From NCBI GenBank assembly GCA_001770955.1, contig MESL01000047.1:149204-213203 (forward strand): a stretch of 64,000 nt of DNA, read 5' to 3'. Positions 1 to 9,030 of this stretch are shown one piece after another. The stretch is from Burkholderiales bacterium RIFCSPLOWO2_12_FULL_65_40. Its GTDB lineage: Bacteria > Pseudomonadota > Gammaproteobacteria > Burkholderiales > Burkholderiaceae_C. The notes under the pieces were generated by a model that worked only from the letters and a program-made list of their open reading frames with translations, made no database searches and was not told the origin of the DNA. Both the position numbers and the translations under genes were made by a program. Every line of letters starts with the position of its first letter. The stretch's first letter is position 1.

Positions 1-83
1 GTTCTTTTTCGTCATGCGTCGGGGGGGTCAGAAGACAGGAAAAAGCGCAGGGTCCAGGCACGCTGGCCGGCGCACGGAAGGGG

Positions 84-509
84 TCAGTCTTGATTGAAAA
101 GCCGGCGCAGATGGGCCCCGTCCGCACCCGGCCTGAAGCCTTCACGCACGAGCTGTTCCTGCGCGGACACCAGGATGTGGCGTGTCGCATCCACCCCCAC
201 GCGGTCCACATAGCTGCGGGCCACGCCATAGCGCAGCACCAGCAGCCCCCGCAGCTCCTCGCGCAGTTGGGACTTGCGGCGGTCCGGGCTCATGCCTGCG
301 CGGGGCGCCGCACGGCGGTCGGGGGTGACGCGCCGGTCCGGCACGGGCACGCGTACGGCGTCGATATGGAGCACCCGTTCCAGCTCGGCCTCGTTTTCCA
401 GGTCCACGCCGAGACTCGTGGCCAGCCGGGCAATGCGTGCGCTGAGCTGGTGCACCGAGGCACTCATGCGGCGCAGCTGGTCTGCCACCGGGCCGTCCAC
501 ACCGGGCAT
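84..509 (-). CDS. Conserved hypothetical protein downstream of phaC
   Basis: A protein of about 141 residues that I cannot assign to a characterised family. It begins immediately after the PHA synthase stop codon: TGA at 513-511, then ATG at 509. An in-frame ATG at 521 would instead overlap phaC and add four residues. Neither start has a convincing Shine-Dalgarno sequence, so translation probably depends on coupling to phaC. The first 40 residues look like an amphipathic helix (DQLRRMSASVHQLSARIARL). A basic linker rich in PDRR repeats follows, then a helical C-terminus (REELRGLLVLRYGVARSYVD). No signal peptide or membrane segment is visible. The position suggests a PHA-granule or synthase accessory role, but that rests on context only. 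The strand, frame and protein-like composition make it a confident gene. Confidence 0.75.
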   Translation of the reverse strand: MPGVDGPVADQLRRMSASVHQLSARIARLATSLGVDLENEAELERVLHIDAVRVPVPDRRVTPDRRAAPRAGMSPDRRKSQLREELRGLLVLRYGVARSYVDRVGVDATRHILVSAQEQLVREGFRPGADGAHLRRLFNQD

Positions 510-510
510 G

Positions 511-2325
511 TCAGTCGGCATACCGCACCATGACGAATTCGCCCGGGGCGTCGCACAGCACCGTGGCCGGATCGATGGCCGGGGGCGCCACGGGCTCGCC
601 CGAGCGCTCCTTGAGCCAGGCATCCATGGCTTCCCACCACGAGCCTTCACGCACCGGCGCGTTGGCTTCCCATTCATCGGGGCCCGTCCAGCCTTGGCCA
701 TCTTCCGTGGCGGCGATCTGGTAGCTGCGCCGCGCGCGGCCCGGCTCGGAGACGATGCCGGCATTGTGCCCACCGGCGGCCAGCACAAAAGTGACGTGCG
801 TATCGGTCTGCAGGTGGATCTTGTAGACCGAACGCCAGGGCGAGACATGGTCGCGCGTGGTGCCCACCACCAGCATGGGCGCATGGATGTCCATCAGCGC
901 CACGCCCACGCCGCCCACGCGGTACTGGCCTGCGGCCAGTGCGTTGTTGAGGAACAGCGAAGACAGATATTCGGAATGCATGCGCGCAGGCAGGCGCGTG
1001 ACGTCAGCGTTCCAGCTCATGAGGTCGAAATCCACCTCGTCCTGGCCCAGCAGGTAGCGGCGCGTGTTGCGCGACCAGATCAGGTCGCGCGCGTTGAGGA
1101 ACTGGAACGAACCGGCCATGGCCTTGCCCGAGAAGTAGCCCTTGCGCTCCATGTCCTGGCGCAGCGTCTGGATCTGGTCGTCGTCGATGAAGACGCCCAT
1201 CTCGCCGGGCTCGCTGAAATCGGTCTGCGCCGCCAGCAGCGTGACCGAAGCCAGCTCGGGCATGTGGGGCGGGAAGGCGGCATGTTCGCGCGTGTGGCCC
1301 TTGCCCTGCGCTGCGCGGCTCCTGCGCCCCAGGGCCGCAGCCACCATGGCCAGGAAGGTGCCGCCCAGGCAGTACCCCAGCGCGTGGATGCGCGGCGCCT
1401 TCGTGCGCTCCCGGATGGCCGCCATGGCTTCCATCACGCCCAGGCGCAAGTAGTCCTGCATGCCCAGGTCACGGTCGGAGGCATCGGGGTTGCGCCACGA
1501 GACGATGAACACCGTGTAACCCCGGCCCACCAGGTAGCGCACCATGGAGTTGGAGGGCGACAGGTCCAGGATGTAGTACTTCATGATGCACGAGGGCACG
1601 ATGAGCAACGGCTCCGGGTAAACCTTGTCGGTGGTGGGCGCGTACTGGATCAGCTCGATCAGGTGGTTGCGGAACACCACCTTGCCGGGCGTGACCGCCA
1701 CGTCCTTGCCCACCTCGAAAGTCAGAGGCTCCAGCGCTTGCGGATCGGCATCGTGCGGGGCACTCTGGTGCTTTTTGAGGTCTTCGGTGAAATGCTGGTA
1801 GCCCTGCAGCAGGCTCTGCCCGCCTGTCTCGCGCGCACGCTGCTGTGCCTCGGCGTTGGTGAAGGGCCAGTTCGAGGGCGACACGGCATCAAGCGCCTGC
1901 CGGGCGAAGAAATCCACCACATGCTGGTGGTGCCGCGTCAGGCCGTCCACCTGCGCGGCCTCGCGCCACCAGGCGTCGCTGGCCTTGAAGCTCTCCTTCA
2001 CGGCATTGAAGGGCCACTGTTGCCAGCTTGCGTCGCGAAAACGTGCGTCCTTCTCGGGCAGCGGCTGGCCTTCAGCGTCCGTCGCCGGACGTGCCGACGC
2101 CAGCCAGGCCTGCTGCGCCAGCGCCAGGGCGCGCTGCCCCAGCACCATCTGCCGCCCGGGCGAGACGGCCAGGTGCAGGGCCCAGTCGGCCGCCGCCAGC
2201 GCCATGGACACCGGAGAGAGCCCCATGTTGGCGCGCGCCATCTGTGCCTGCACGCTTTCATCCAGCGCCCTGGCGGTCTGGCGTTGACGCTCGTACGGCG
2301 AACCCGGAGAAGCCTGTTTGTCCAT
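511..2325 (-). CDS. phaC: Class I-type poly(3-hydroxyalkanoate) synthase
   Basis: Polymerises (R)-3-hydroxyacyl-CoA into storage polyester on cytoplasmic granules. The 604-residue length fits class I synthases. The lipase-like box is GYCLGG with the nucleophilic cysteine near residue 319. The catalytic partners are visible as Asp in TTRDHVSPW (about 492) and His in AAGGHNAG (about 520). The PhaC-type N-terminal domain is present, with the conserved WPFN and WW stretches. The start is chosen at ATG 2325 because AAAGGG lies five bases upstream; a GTG 15 bases further out is less likely. There is no phaA or phaB next to it, so this may be a second, orphan synthase. The box reads GYCLGG where the Cupriavidus enzyme has GFCVGG. 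The promoter region is shared with the divergent ABC gene. Confidence 0.93.
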   Translation of the reverse strand: MDKQASPGSPYERQRQTARALDESVQAQMARANMGLSPVSMALAAADWALHLAVSPGRQMVLGQRALALAQQAWLASARPATDAEGQPLPEKDARFRDASWQQWPFNAVKESFKASDAWWREAAQVDGLTRHHQHVVDFFARQALDAVSPSNWPFTNAEAQQRARETGGQSLLQGYQHFTEDLKKHQSAPHDADPQALEPLTFEVGKDVAVTPGKVVFRNHLIELIQYAPTTDKVYPEPLLIVPSCIMKYYILDLSPSNSMVRYLVGRGYTVFIVSWRNPDASDRDLGMQDYLRLGVMEAMAAIRERTKAPRIHALGYCLGGTFLAMVAAALGRRSRAAQGKGHTREHAAFPPHMPELASVTLLAAQTDFSEPGEMGVFIDDDQIQTLRQDMERKGYFSGKAMAGSFQFLNARDLIWSRNTRRYLLGQDEVDFDLMSWNADVTRLPARMHSEYLSSLFLNNALAAGQYRVGGVGVALMDIHAPMLVVGTTRDHVSPWRSVYKIHLQTDTHVTFVLAAGGHNAGIVSEPGRARRSYQIAATEDGQGWTGPDEWEANAPVREGSWWEAMDAWLKERSGEPVAPPAIDPATVLCDAPGEFVMVRYAD

Positions 2326-2448
2326 GCGAACCCTTTGCACCTTTTGTTACCAACTCATAGTATGCCCGGATTGACAAAAATTCCCACTTTGCTAGTGCGG
2401 AAATTCAACGAGATTTGACGTTCGTCAAGCCTTATCCCTCCCCTCTAT

Positions 2449-2503
2449 TTGCTATTGAATTCATAGCTTATTGCGCTCGCATTCAGGGCCTTCATCGCCA
2501 ATT
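2449..2503 (+). repeat. Dispersed ~55-bp repeat, copy 1 (intergenic)
   Basis: Reads GCTATTGAATTCATAGCTTA, then TTGCGCTCGCATTCAGGGCC, then TTCATCGCCAATTT. It shares the order GCTATT / ATAGCT / GCGCT / AGGC or GGCC / TTT with eight other copies in the window. It occupies most of the leader just upstream of the ABC ATPase start. Confidence 0.75.
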
Positions 2504-2520
2504 TCATTCACAATCACCCC

Positions 2521-3492
2521 ATGGACACCCCCTCCGCGCCCCTGCCCCTGGCCTCGCCCCTGTTCGAGGTCCGCCACCTGAGCAAGCGTTATGGCGAAAC
2601 CACCGTGGTCAACGACGTCTCGTTTTCGATGGCCCCCGGCGAATGCCTCGGCGTCATCGGCCCCAACGGTGCGGGCAAGACCACCACCATCCGCATGTGC
2701 CTGGGCCTCACCGCACCCGATGGCGGCAGCATCCACTACCAGCCTGCGGGCGGCGGCCCGCTGCTGCAAATGCCGCGCGACGCCCTGGCCATCAAGGCCG
2801 AGATCGGCGTGGTGACGCAGTTCGACTCGCTCGACCCCGACTTCAGCTGCCTGGAGAACCTGCGCGTGTTCGGCCGCTATTTCGGCCTCGGGCCCGGGGT
2901 GATGGACGAGCGCGCGCCGCGTCTGCTGGAATTTGCCGCACTCACGCACAAGGCCCATGCCAAGCCCGGCGAACTCTCGGGCGGCATGAAGCGGCGCCTG
3001 TCGCTGGCACGCGCGCTGGTGAACGAGCCGCGCCTGCTGCTGCTCGACGAACCCACCACCGGCCTGGACCCGCAGGCACGCCACCTGATGTGGGAGCGGC
3101 TGCAACGCCTGGTGCAAGCCGGCACCTCCATCCTGCTGACCACGCACTTCATGGACGAGGCCGAGCGCCTGTGCTCGCGCCTGCTGGTGCTCGACCATGG
3201 CCGCAAGATCGCCGAAGGCGCGCCGCGCGCGCTGATCGCCGAGCACCTGGAGCCCGAAGTGGTGGAGGTCTACGGCGCGGGCGCCCTGGCGCTGGCGCAG
3301 GACCCTGCCCTGCTGGCCCTGGCGGCGCGCACCGAGGTCAGCGGCGAGACGGTGTTCTTCTACACCCGCGAAGCGCGCCCCCTGCTCGACGCGTTACTGC
3401 AGCACCCGCACCTGCGCACGCTGCACCGGCCGGCAAACCTGGAGGATTTGTTCCTCAAGCTCACCGGGCGGCAGATTCGCGAGGATGGTTGA
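2521..3492 (+). CDS. ABC exporter ATP-binding protein, NodI-like
   Basis: Cytoplasmic ATPase subunit of an ABC-2 type exporter, 323 residues. Walker [10 protein letters not shown] is at 47-55. The signature is LSGGMKRRL and Walker B is LLLLDEPTTGLD, followed by the switch histidine in TTHFMDEAERL. The 100-residue C-terminal extension with LEDLFLKLTGR at the end is typical of NodI/DrrA proteins. NodI works with NodJ, and a NodJ-like permease does lie on the same strand from 6335. Three unrelated genes intervene, so the pair is not a compact operon here. No clear ribosome binding site is seen before the ATG, and a dispersed repeat fills the leader. The exported substrate cannot be told from sequence. 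Confidence 0.9.
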   Translation: MDTPSAPLPLASPLFEVRHLSKRYGETTVVNDVSFSMAPGECLGVIGPNGAGKTTTIRMCLGLTAPDGGSIHYQPAGGGPLLQMPRDALAIKAEIGVVTQFDSLDPDFSCLENLRVFGRYFGLGPGVMDERAPRLLEFAALTHKAHAKPGELSGGMKRRLSLARALVNEPRLLLLDEPTTGLDPQARHLMWERLQRLVQAGTSILLTTHFMDEAERLCSRLLVLDHGRKIAEGAPRALIAEHLEPEVVEVYGAGALALAQDPALLALAARTEVSGETVFFYTREARPLLDALLQHPHLRTLHRPANLEDLFLKLTGRQIREDG

Positions 3493-3504
3493 GCGCCTCA
3501 ATGC

Positions 3505-3560
3505 TCCATTAACAATAGCTGCTGGCGTTTGCTGCATAAGCGTTAGAAGCCAATTTGACT
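3505..3560 (+). repeat. Dispersed ~55-bp repeat, copy 2 (intergenic)
   Basis: Contains AATAGCTGCTGGCGTTTGCT followed by GCATAAGCGTTAGAAGCCAA and TTTGA. It fills the short gap between the convergent nodI-like gene and purT. No other terminator is visible there. Confidence 0.8.
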
Positions 3561-3573
3561 CATAACCCGGCAA

Positions 3574-4776
3574 TCACGCCTTGCGCGGCTTGACCTTGCT
3601 GGCCGCGAGCTTGGCATTGCCCCGCGCCGTCTCCACATCACCCGCACGCGCCAGTGCCACGCCCATGCGCCGCTTGGTGAAGCTCTCGGGCTTGCCGAAC
3701 AGGCGCAGGTCGGTGCCGGACACACGCAGCGCTTCATCAACTCCGTCGAACACGATGCCCACAGCCTCCACGCCGCCGTAGATCACGGCGCTGGCGCCGG
3801 GGTTGCGCAGGCTGGTATCCACCGGCAGGCCCAGGATGGCGCGCGCATGCAACTCGAACTCGCTCTGGTGCTGCGTGCACAGCGTGACCAGGCCGGTGTC
3901 GTGCGGGCGCGGACTGACCTCGCTGAACCAGACCTGCTCGCCCTGGACGAACAGCTCCACGCCGAACAGCCCCTGGCCGCCCAGGTTGTCCGTCACGGTC
4001 CGGGCGATCTGGCGCGCTTTGGCCAGCGCCGCCGGGTGCATGGGGTGGGGCTGCCAGCTCTCCACATAGTCGCCGCTCACCTGCACATGGCCGATGGGGT
4101 CGCAGAAGCTGGTGACGGGCGTGCCGTCGGCCCCCAGCGAGCGCACTGTCAGCAGCGTGATTTCGTAGTCGAAGTCGATGAAGCCTTCGACGATGACCCG
4201 CCCGTGGCTCACGCGGCCACCGGCCATGGCGGTGTCCCAGGCCTGCTGCACATCGGCCGGGCCGTCAATCTTGCTCTGGCCCTTGCCCGAGCTGCTCATT
4301 ACCGGCTTGACGATGCAGGGGTAGCCAATTCCGCCATCGATGGCGGCCTGCAGCTCTGCCAGCGAATCGCAGAAGCGGTAGGGGCTGGTGGGAAGCCCCA
4401 GCGTTTCTGCAGCCAGCACACGGATGCCCTCGCGGTCCATGGTCAGGCGCGCGGCGCGGGCCGTCGGGATCACGCGCACCGTGCCTGCGGCCTCCAGTTG
4501 TTCCAGCATCGGTGTGGCGATGGCCTCGATCTCGGGTACCACCAGGTGCGGGCGCTCGGCCTCGATCAGGGCCTGGAGCTGCGCCGGGTCGCTCATGGCG
4601 ATGGTGCGCGCATGGTGCGCCACCTGCTGGCCGGGGGCGTGGTCGTAGCGGTCCACGGCGATGGTCTCCACGCCCAGTCGCTGCAATGCGATCAGCACCT
4701 CCTTGCCCAGCTCGCCCGCGCCGAGCAGCATGACTTTGGTGGCGTGGGGAGACAAAGGGGTTCCAAGGGTGGTCAT
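3574..4776 (-). CDS. purT: Formate-dependent GAR transformylase (PurT)
   Basis: Makes formyl-GAR from 5-phosphoribosylglycinamide (GAR), formate and ATP in de novo purine synthesis, bypassing the folate-dependent PurN step. At 400 residues it is close to the 392 of E. coli PurT. It is an ATP-grasp enzyme. The N-terminal pre-ATP-grasp fold starts with [13 protein letters not shown], the ATP-binding stretch is [14 protein letters not shown], and the metal-binding end of the fold is [15 protein letters not shown]. The start [10 protein letters not shown] is selected from homology: a longer open frame extends upstream but is not protein-like. It is transcribed alone and is inserted between the nodI- and nodJ-like genes on the opposite strand. 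Confidence 0.95.
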   Translation of the reverse strand: MTTLGTPLSPHATKVMLLGAGELGKEVLIALQRLGVETIAVDRYDHAPGQQVAHHARTIAMSDPAQLQALIEAERPHLVVPEIEAIATPMLEQLEAAGTVRVIPTARAARLTMDREGIRVLAAETLGLPTSPYRFCDSLAELQAAIDGGIGYPCIVKPVMSSSGKGQSKIDGPADVQQAWDTAMAGGRVSHGRVIVEGFIDFDYEITLLTVRSLGADGTPVTSFCDPIGHVQVSGDYVESWQPHPMHPAALAKARQIARTVTDNLGGQGLFGVELFVQGEQVWFSEVSPRPHDTGLVTLCTQHQSEFELHARAILGLPVDTSLRNPGASAVIYGGVEAVGIVFDGVDEALRVSGTDLRLFGKPESFTKRRMGVALARAGDVETARGNAKLAASKVKPRKA

Positions 4777-5018
4777 GGTGGCGCTTTCAAGAAGAATGGG
4801 AAATGGGTAAACCTTTACTGCGACAGCATTGTCCCAATGTTCTCGCATCAGAAGGTCGCAAGCCCGAACGGCAGCCTCTTGCGCAATGACGCGACAGGTT
4901 TGCATGGTACGCGGACGCATGCGGGGGCGCCGCCGTGTAACGCTGCGTGCGCTTGCGAACAGACACTGCCCGAGACACGCCCCATGCTCCATGCACCCCT
5001 TTTCCAATGGAGCACAAG

Positions 5019-5462
5019 ATGAACTACGAAGAACGCGACGCTTACGGCATGTACAAGCTTTCGGGCACGCCCGGCGTCGGCCCGGACCCCCGCCATGGAC
5101 CGGGTCCGCACCTCATGGGCGCAGACACGCTCATCGGCAATGACATCTACAACAAGGACGGCGAAGACCTGGGCGACGTCAAGGAGATCATGCTCGACAT
5201 GCGCAGCGGCCGCGTCAGCTACGCCGTGCTGTCCTTTGGCGGCTTCCTGGGCATGGGCGAGAAGCTTTTCGCCGTGCCCTGGGACGCGCTGAAGCTGGAC
5301 ACCGAGAACAAGCGCTTCACGCTCGGCGTGAACAAAGAACAACTCGAAGGCGCACCGGGGTTCGACAAGAACCATTGGCCCGACATGGCCGATGTGGCCT
5401 GGGAAAAAGGCATCCACGATTTCTATGGCACCAAACCGTACACCGATACCGTGAGCGTCTGA
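5019..5462 (+). CDS. PRC-barrel domain protein
   Basis: A soluble 147-residue protein. The PRC barrel runs from about residue 30 to 100: [20 protein letters not shown] is the typical entry, followed by a beta-rich segment ending in [10 protein letters not shown]. In photosynthetic bacteria such domains sit on the H subunit of the reaction centre. In other bacteria they are small stress- or storage-associated proteins of unclear role, and that is the case here. The ATG at 5019 has TGGAG six bases upstream; an in-frame ATG at 5007 lacks one. A strong terminator follows directly, so it is probably monocistronic. Confidence 0.88.
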   Translation: MNYEERDAYGMYKLSGTPGVGPDPRHGPGPHLMGADTLIGNDIYNKDGEDLGDVKEIMLDMRSGRVSYAVLSFGGFLGMGEKLFAVPWDALKLDTENKRFTLGVNKEQLEGAPGFDKNHWPDMADVAWEKGIHDFYGTKPYTDTVSV

Positions 5463-5480
5463 CCCCCGCCGGATCGACCG

Positions 5481-5531
5481 GCGCCCACCGCCCTGCGGCG
5501 CGCGAGCGCACAACGGGCGGTGGGCGCTTTT
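5481..5531 (+). terminator. Rho-independent terminator after PRC-barrel gene
   Basis: A perfect 13-bp stem (GCGCCCACCGCCC at 5481-5493 pairing with 5515-5527), a 21-base loop and then TTTT. It lies 19 bases past the PRC-barrel stop and also faces the convergent phosphatase gene. Confidence 0.85.
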
Positions 5532-5566
5532 CATTGCGGTGGCAGCCCTGCAAATCACCGCCGCGT

Positions 5567-6139
5567 TCAGACAGCGCCAGACGGCAGGCGGGCCAGCACA
5601 CGCGGCACGCCAGCGGCATCCCCGCGCAGAACCAGCCCCTCGCCCACCGCCGTGTCGCTGCCCACCAGCGCCGACAGCACGAACATGTGTGTCACCCAGA
5701 CTTCGAAGCGGCCGGGCTGGCGGGACACGTCTGCCAGCAGCTGACGCAGTTCGCCCAGGTGGGCCTCGTTAGTGGCCTCGGCGGCGCCTTGGGGCGACCC
5801 CAGCGCCGCCCACGCCTGGGTCGTGCCAAAGGCCAGCCGGGCGGTGTCGAGGCATCGGCACCATGGGCTGGAGCGCACCTGTGCCGGCACCAGTGCCTGG
5901 GCCTGGAACCACTGGCCCATGCGCCGCGCCTGTGCTCGCCCTTCTTCGCTCAGGTTGCGCTGGGTGCGGCAGTCACCGATGCGAAACCCCGGCGGGTCGA
6001 ACGTGCCAGGCGCCAATGCATGCCGAAAGGCCACCACCACGCCGCCAGAACGGATCAGGTCCCGGGCCTGCGGGTGGGTGGCCCAGGCCGGCAAGGAGGC
6101 GCTCAGGCCAGCCCCCAGCAGAGAACGTCGTTGCAACAT
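5567..6139 (-). CDS. Secreted histidine-phosphatase superfamily protein
   Basis: A 190-residue member of the branch-2-like or SixA-like histidine phosphatases. The N-terminus MLQRRSLLGAGLSASLPAWA looks like an export signal with a twin arginine, so it is probably periplasmic. The catalytic region reads VVAFRHALAPG, so the usual RHG is RHA. The second half carries VWVTHMFVLSAL, which supplies the second catalytic histidine. The internal RSSPWCRCLDTARLAFG is the family's substrate-binding arginine block. Substrates of such small periplasmic phosphatases are mostly unknown. The gene converges on the PRC-barrel gene. Confidence 0.8.
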   Translation of the reverse strand: MLQRRSLLGAGLSASLPAWATHPQARDLIRSGGVVVAFRHALAPGTFDPPGFRIGDCRTQRNLSEEGRAQARRMGQWFQAQALVPAQVRSSPWCRCLDTARLAFGTTQAWAALGSPQGAAEATNEAHLGELRQLLADVSRQPGRFEVWVTHMFVLSALVGSDTAVGEGLVLRGDAAGVPRVLARLPSGAV

Positions 6140-6334
6140 GCCTACCTCGCGCTGCCGGAATGTCCGGCCGGGTCCTGATGCTACGGCGGCCTGGTGCCGG
6201 TGACCGCAGGCAGCGTCAATCCGGCCCGGGCCTGAGGGCTATAGGGAATGGGTATCGATGAACCCCCATGGGGCGGAGAACCGAATCCGCGCGGTGGTGC
6301 TGCAAGACCCGGCCCCCCGCAGCACAATACGCCC

Positions 6335-7174
6335 ATGCAAAGCGTCGTTCCACCCGCGGCACCCGCCGCAGCATCTTCCACGCCCTCAGTGTGGCGTCCG
6401 CCCACGCTCTCAGGGCGCTTCTGGCCGGTGTTCCTGCGCAACCTGCTGGTGTGGCGCAAGCTCGCCATTCCCAGCCTGGTGGGCAACATCGCCGAGCCGC
6501 TGATGTGGCTGGTGGCCTTCGGCTACGGCATGGGCGCGCTCGTGGGGCAGATGCAGGTCAACGGGCAGGCCGTGCCCTACATCCTGTTCCTCGCCAGCGG
6601 CTCGATCTGCATGAGCGCGATGAACGCCGCGAGCTTCGAGGCGCTGTACTCGGCCTTCTCGCGCATGCATGTGCAGAAAACCTGGGAAGGCATCATGAAC
6701 ACCCCCGTGGGGCTGGACGACGTCGTTCTGGCCGAAATGCTCTGGGCCGCCTTCAAGGCGCTGTTCACGGTCACGGCCATCTTGCTGGTGATGCTGGCGC
6801 TGGGCATCAGCCACTCGCCCAAGTTGCTCGTGGCCTGGCCCGTGCTGCTGTGCGTGGGCATCATGTTCTCCAGCATCGCGCTGATCTTCAACGCGCTGGC
6901 CAAGGGCTACGACTTCTTCACCTATTACTTCACGCTGGTGCTCACGCCCATGATGTTCCTCTCGGGTGTGTTCTTTCCGCGCGAGCAGTTGCCGACCGTG
7001 GTGCGCCATATTTCCGACTGGCTTCCGCTGACCAATGCCGTGGAGCTGGTACGCCCGCTCTTCATGGACCAGTGGCCCGCGCACCCACTGCGCCACGGCC
7101 TGGTGATGGTGGTGACCACCGTAGCCGCCTACTGGGTCGCCCTGGCCCTGACGCGCCGCCGTTTCGCCGCCTGA
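6335..7174 (+). CDS. ABC-2 exporter permease, NodJ-like
   Basis: A 279-residue inner-membrane permease of the ABC-2 family. Roughly six hydrophobic segments begin after a Pro/Ala-rich cytoplasmic start. The conserved block FYFTLVLTPMMFLSGVFFPR (seen here as TYYFTLVLTPMMFLSGVFFP) and the downstream LPLTNAVELVRPL are hallmarks of NodJ proteins. The expected partner ATPase is the NodI-like gene beginning at 2521. ATG 6335 is used because upstream residues in this frame are not protein-like. Only five bases separate its stop from the following PNPOx-like gene, so the three downstream genes probably share its transcript. Confidence 0.9.
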   Translation: MQSVVPPAAPAAASSTPSVWRPPTLSGRFWPVFLRNLLVWRKLAIPSLVGNIAEPLMWLVAFGYGMGALVGQMQVNGQAVPYILFLASGSICMSAMNAASFEALYSAFSRMHVQKTWEGIMNTPVGLDDVVLAEMLWAAFKALFTVTAILLVMLALGISHSPKLLVAWPVLLCVGIMFSSIALIFNALAKGYDFFTYYFTLVLTPMMFLSGVFFPREQLPTVVRHISDWLPLTNAVELVRPLFMDQWPAHPLRHGLVMVVTTVAAYWVALALTRRRFAA

Positions 7175-7179
7175 CCGCC

Positions 7180-7674
7180 ATGACCGCACCCGCACTGTTG
7201 AGCCCGCAGCACATCGCCATGGTGGACCGGGGGGTCTCGGTGATCGTGGCCTCGCGCGATGCCGCGTTGCGCCCGAGCATCATGCGCGGCGTGGGCAGCA
7301 CCATCAGCGCCGACGGCACGCAGGTCACGGTGTACCTGCGGCGCAGCCAGTCGCGCCAGCTCCTGCAGGACATCGAGGCTGGCGGCGGGGTCGCCGTGGT
7401 GTTCAGCGAGCCGCCCACGCACCGCACGCTGCAGCTCAAGGCCAGCACGGCCACCCTGCGCCCCGCAGGTCCGGCCGATCAGCCGCTGCTGCACAAATAC
7501 CTCGCCGCCATGCAGCACGAGCTGGCCCAGGTGGGCTACGGGCCCGCCTACGCGGCCGCCATGCTGTCCGCGCCGCTGGAAGACGTGGTGGCCCTGCAGT
7601 TCACGCCGCAGGCCGCCTTCGACCAGACACCCGGGCCGCGCGCTGGTGCGCCCCTGACCGCCGCCCAGCCATGA
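7180..7674 (+). CDS. Pyridoxamine-phosphate-oxidase-fold protein
   Basis: A 164-residue protein with the split-barrel fold of flavin/heme/PNPOx-type proteins, judged from the pattern VSVIVASRDAALRPSIMRG, then VTVYLRRSQSRQLLQDIE and VAVVFSEPPTHRTLQLK. A helical tail follows (LLHKYLAAMQHELAQVGYGP). No catalytic PNPOx signature is evident, so FMN or heme binding is only possible. It starts five bases after the nodJ-like gene, and its stop overlaps the next start as ATGA (7671-7674). The next gene begins with the same fold, which suggests the two proteins work together. Confidence 0.75.
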   Translation: MTAPALLSPQHIAMVDRGVSVIVASRDAALRPSIMRGVGSTISADGTQVTVYLRRSQSRQLLQDIEAGGGVAVVFSEPPTHRTLQLKASTATLRPAGPADQPLLHKYLAAMQHELAQVGYGPAYAAAMLSAPLEDVVALQFTPQAAFDQTPGPRAGAPLTAAQP

Positions 7675-9026
7675 CGACGCCCCTGCTCCCCGCCATCCGC
7701 TCCTGCCTTGAAGGCGCCATCCCCGCCGTGATGGCGACCTGCGCCAGCGATGGCACGCCCAACGTGGCCTACATCTCGCAGGTCGTCTATGTGGACGAGG
7801 GCCATGTGGCACTGTCGTTCCAGTTCTTCAACAAGACGCGCGAGAACATCCTCGCAAACCCATATGCCTCGGTGCTGGTGCTGGACCCGGTGACCGCGCG
7901 CTTTTATCGCCTGCACCTGCGCTACCTGCGTACGGAGACGGCGGGCGCGCTGTTCGAGAGCATGAAGGCGCGCCTGGCGGGCATCGCGTCGCACAACGGC
8001 ATGGCCGATGTGTTCCGCCTCAAGGGTTCTGACGTGTACGCCGTGGAGCACATCGACGCCATCGACGGCGAGGGTCTGCCGCCGCCTGCTCCCCGGCCCG
8101 GCCAGTTGCACCGATTGCGCCAGTGCAGCGAGCGCATGGCCGCCTGCACCGGCCTGGAGGAGTTGCTGCAGGGCGCGCTCGCCTGCCTGCGCGACGCCAT
8201 GGGCATCGGACATGCCATGGTGCTGATGCTCGATGCCCCGGCGCAGCGCCTGTACACCGTGGCCAGCTGCGGCTACGCCACCTCGGGCGTGGGCTCGGAG
8301 ATCGCGTTGGGGCATGGCGTGATCGGCATGGCCGCGCGCGAGAACACGCCGGTGCGCATCAGCCACATGACGCACGCCGCACTCTACAGCCACGCCATGC
8401 GCAGCAGCCTGGAGGCTGGCGCGCACCACGGTGGCGCCGAGCCGCCGGGCATGGACATTCCCTACCCCGGCCTGCCTGAGCCACACAGCCAGCTGGCGGT
8501 GCCCATGGTGGCAGCCGGGCGCGTGCTCGGCGTGCTGTTCGTCGAGAGCCCGCAAGATCTGGCGTTCGACTTCGAGGACGAGGACATGCTCGTCACCCTG
8601 GCCGGCCACCTGGGCGCGGCCATTGACCTGCTGCAGGCCACGCCCGAAAGCGCCGACGGGGCCACGCCCGGCGCCACGCTGGCGCCCGCCGTGAGCGGAG
8701 CCCCGGTGCGCGTGCGCCACTACCCGGCCAACGACAGCGTGTTCATCAACGACGACTACCTCATCAAGGGTGTGGCGGGCGCCATCTTCTGGAAGCTGCT
8801 GCGCGACTACACACAGGCGGGACGTACCGAATTCACCAACCGCGAACTGCGGCTGGACCCTTCGATCCGCCTGCCCGACGTGGCCGACAACCTGGAGGCG
8901 CGCCTGCTCCTGCTGCAGCGCCGCCTGCAGGAAAACAACCCACCCATGCGCATCGAAAAGACTGGGCGCGGGCGCTTTCGCCTGTGCGTCGCCTGTCCGG
9001 TGCTGCTCGAAGAGTTGCCGGGCTGA
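7671..9026 (+). CDS. PNPOx-fold / GAF / C-terminal domain fusion protein
   Basis: A 451-residue soluble fusion. Residues 1-140 form a PNPOx-type split barrel (VMATCASDGTPNVAYISQVV is the typical first strand pair). Residues 150-330 are a GAF domain that includes GHGVIGMAARENTPVRISHM and the closing VPMVAAGRVLGVLFVES. Residues 340-451 look like a winged-helix or similar output domain (GAIFWKLLRDYTQAGRTEFT, then a long helix LEARLLLLQRRLQEN). The combination suggests a sensor that binds a flavin, heme or small molecule and signals through the C-terminus. It overlaps the preceding gene by ATGA and so is translationally coupled. The family's function is unknown to me. Confidence 0.8.
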   Translation: MTTPLLPAIRSCLEGAIPAVMATCASDGTPNVAYISQVVYVDEGHVALSFQFFNKTRENILANPYASVLVLDPVTARFYRLHLRYLRTETAGALFESMKARLAGIASHNGMADVFRLKGSDVYAVEHIDAIDGEGLPPPAPRPGQLHRLRQCSERMAACTGLEELLQGALACLRDAMGIGHAMVLMLDAPAQRLYTVASCGYATSGVGSEIALGHGVIGMAARENTPVRISHMTHAALYSHAMRSSLEAGAHHGGAEPPGMDIPYPGLPEPHSQLAVPMVAAGRVLGVLFVESPQDLAFDFEDEDMLVTLAGHLGAAIDLLQATPESADGATPGATLAPAVSGAPVRVRHYPANDSVFINDDYLIKGVAGAIFWKLLRDYTQAGRTEFTNRELRLDPSIRLPDVADNLEARLLLLQRRLQENNPPMRIEKTGRGRFRLCVACPVLLEELPG

Positions 9027-9030
9027 GCCT

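Noticed and set aside
274..2418. A 714-codon open frame on the plus strand opposite phaC
   Set aside because: Its product is His/Arg/Gln-rich with no domain pattern, and it lies antisense to a complete PHA synthase. High GC content creates such frames.
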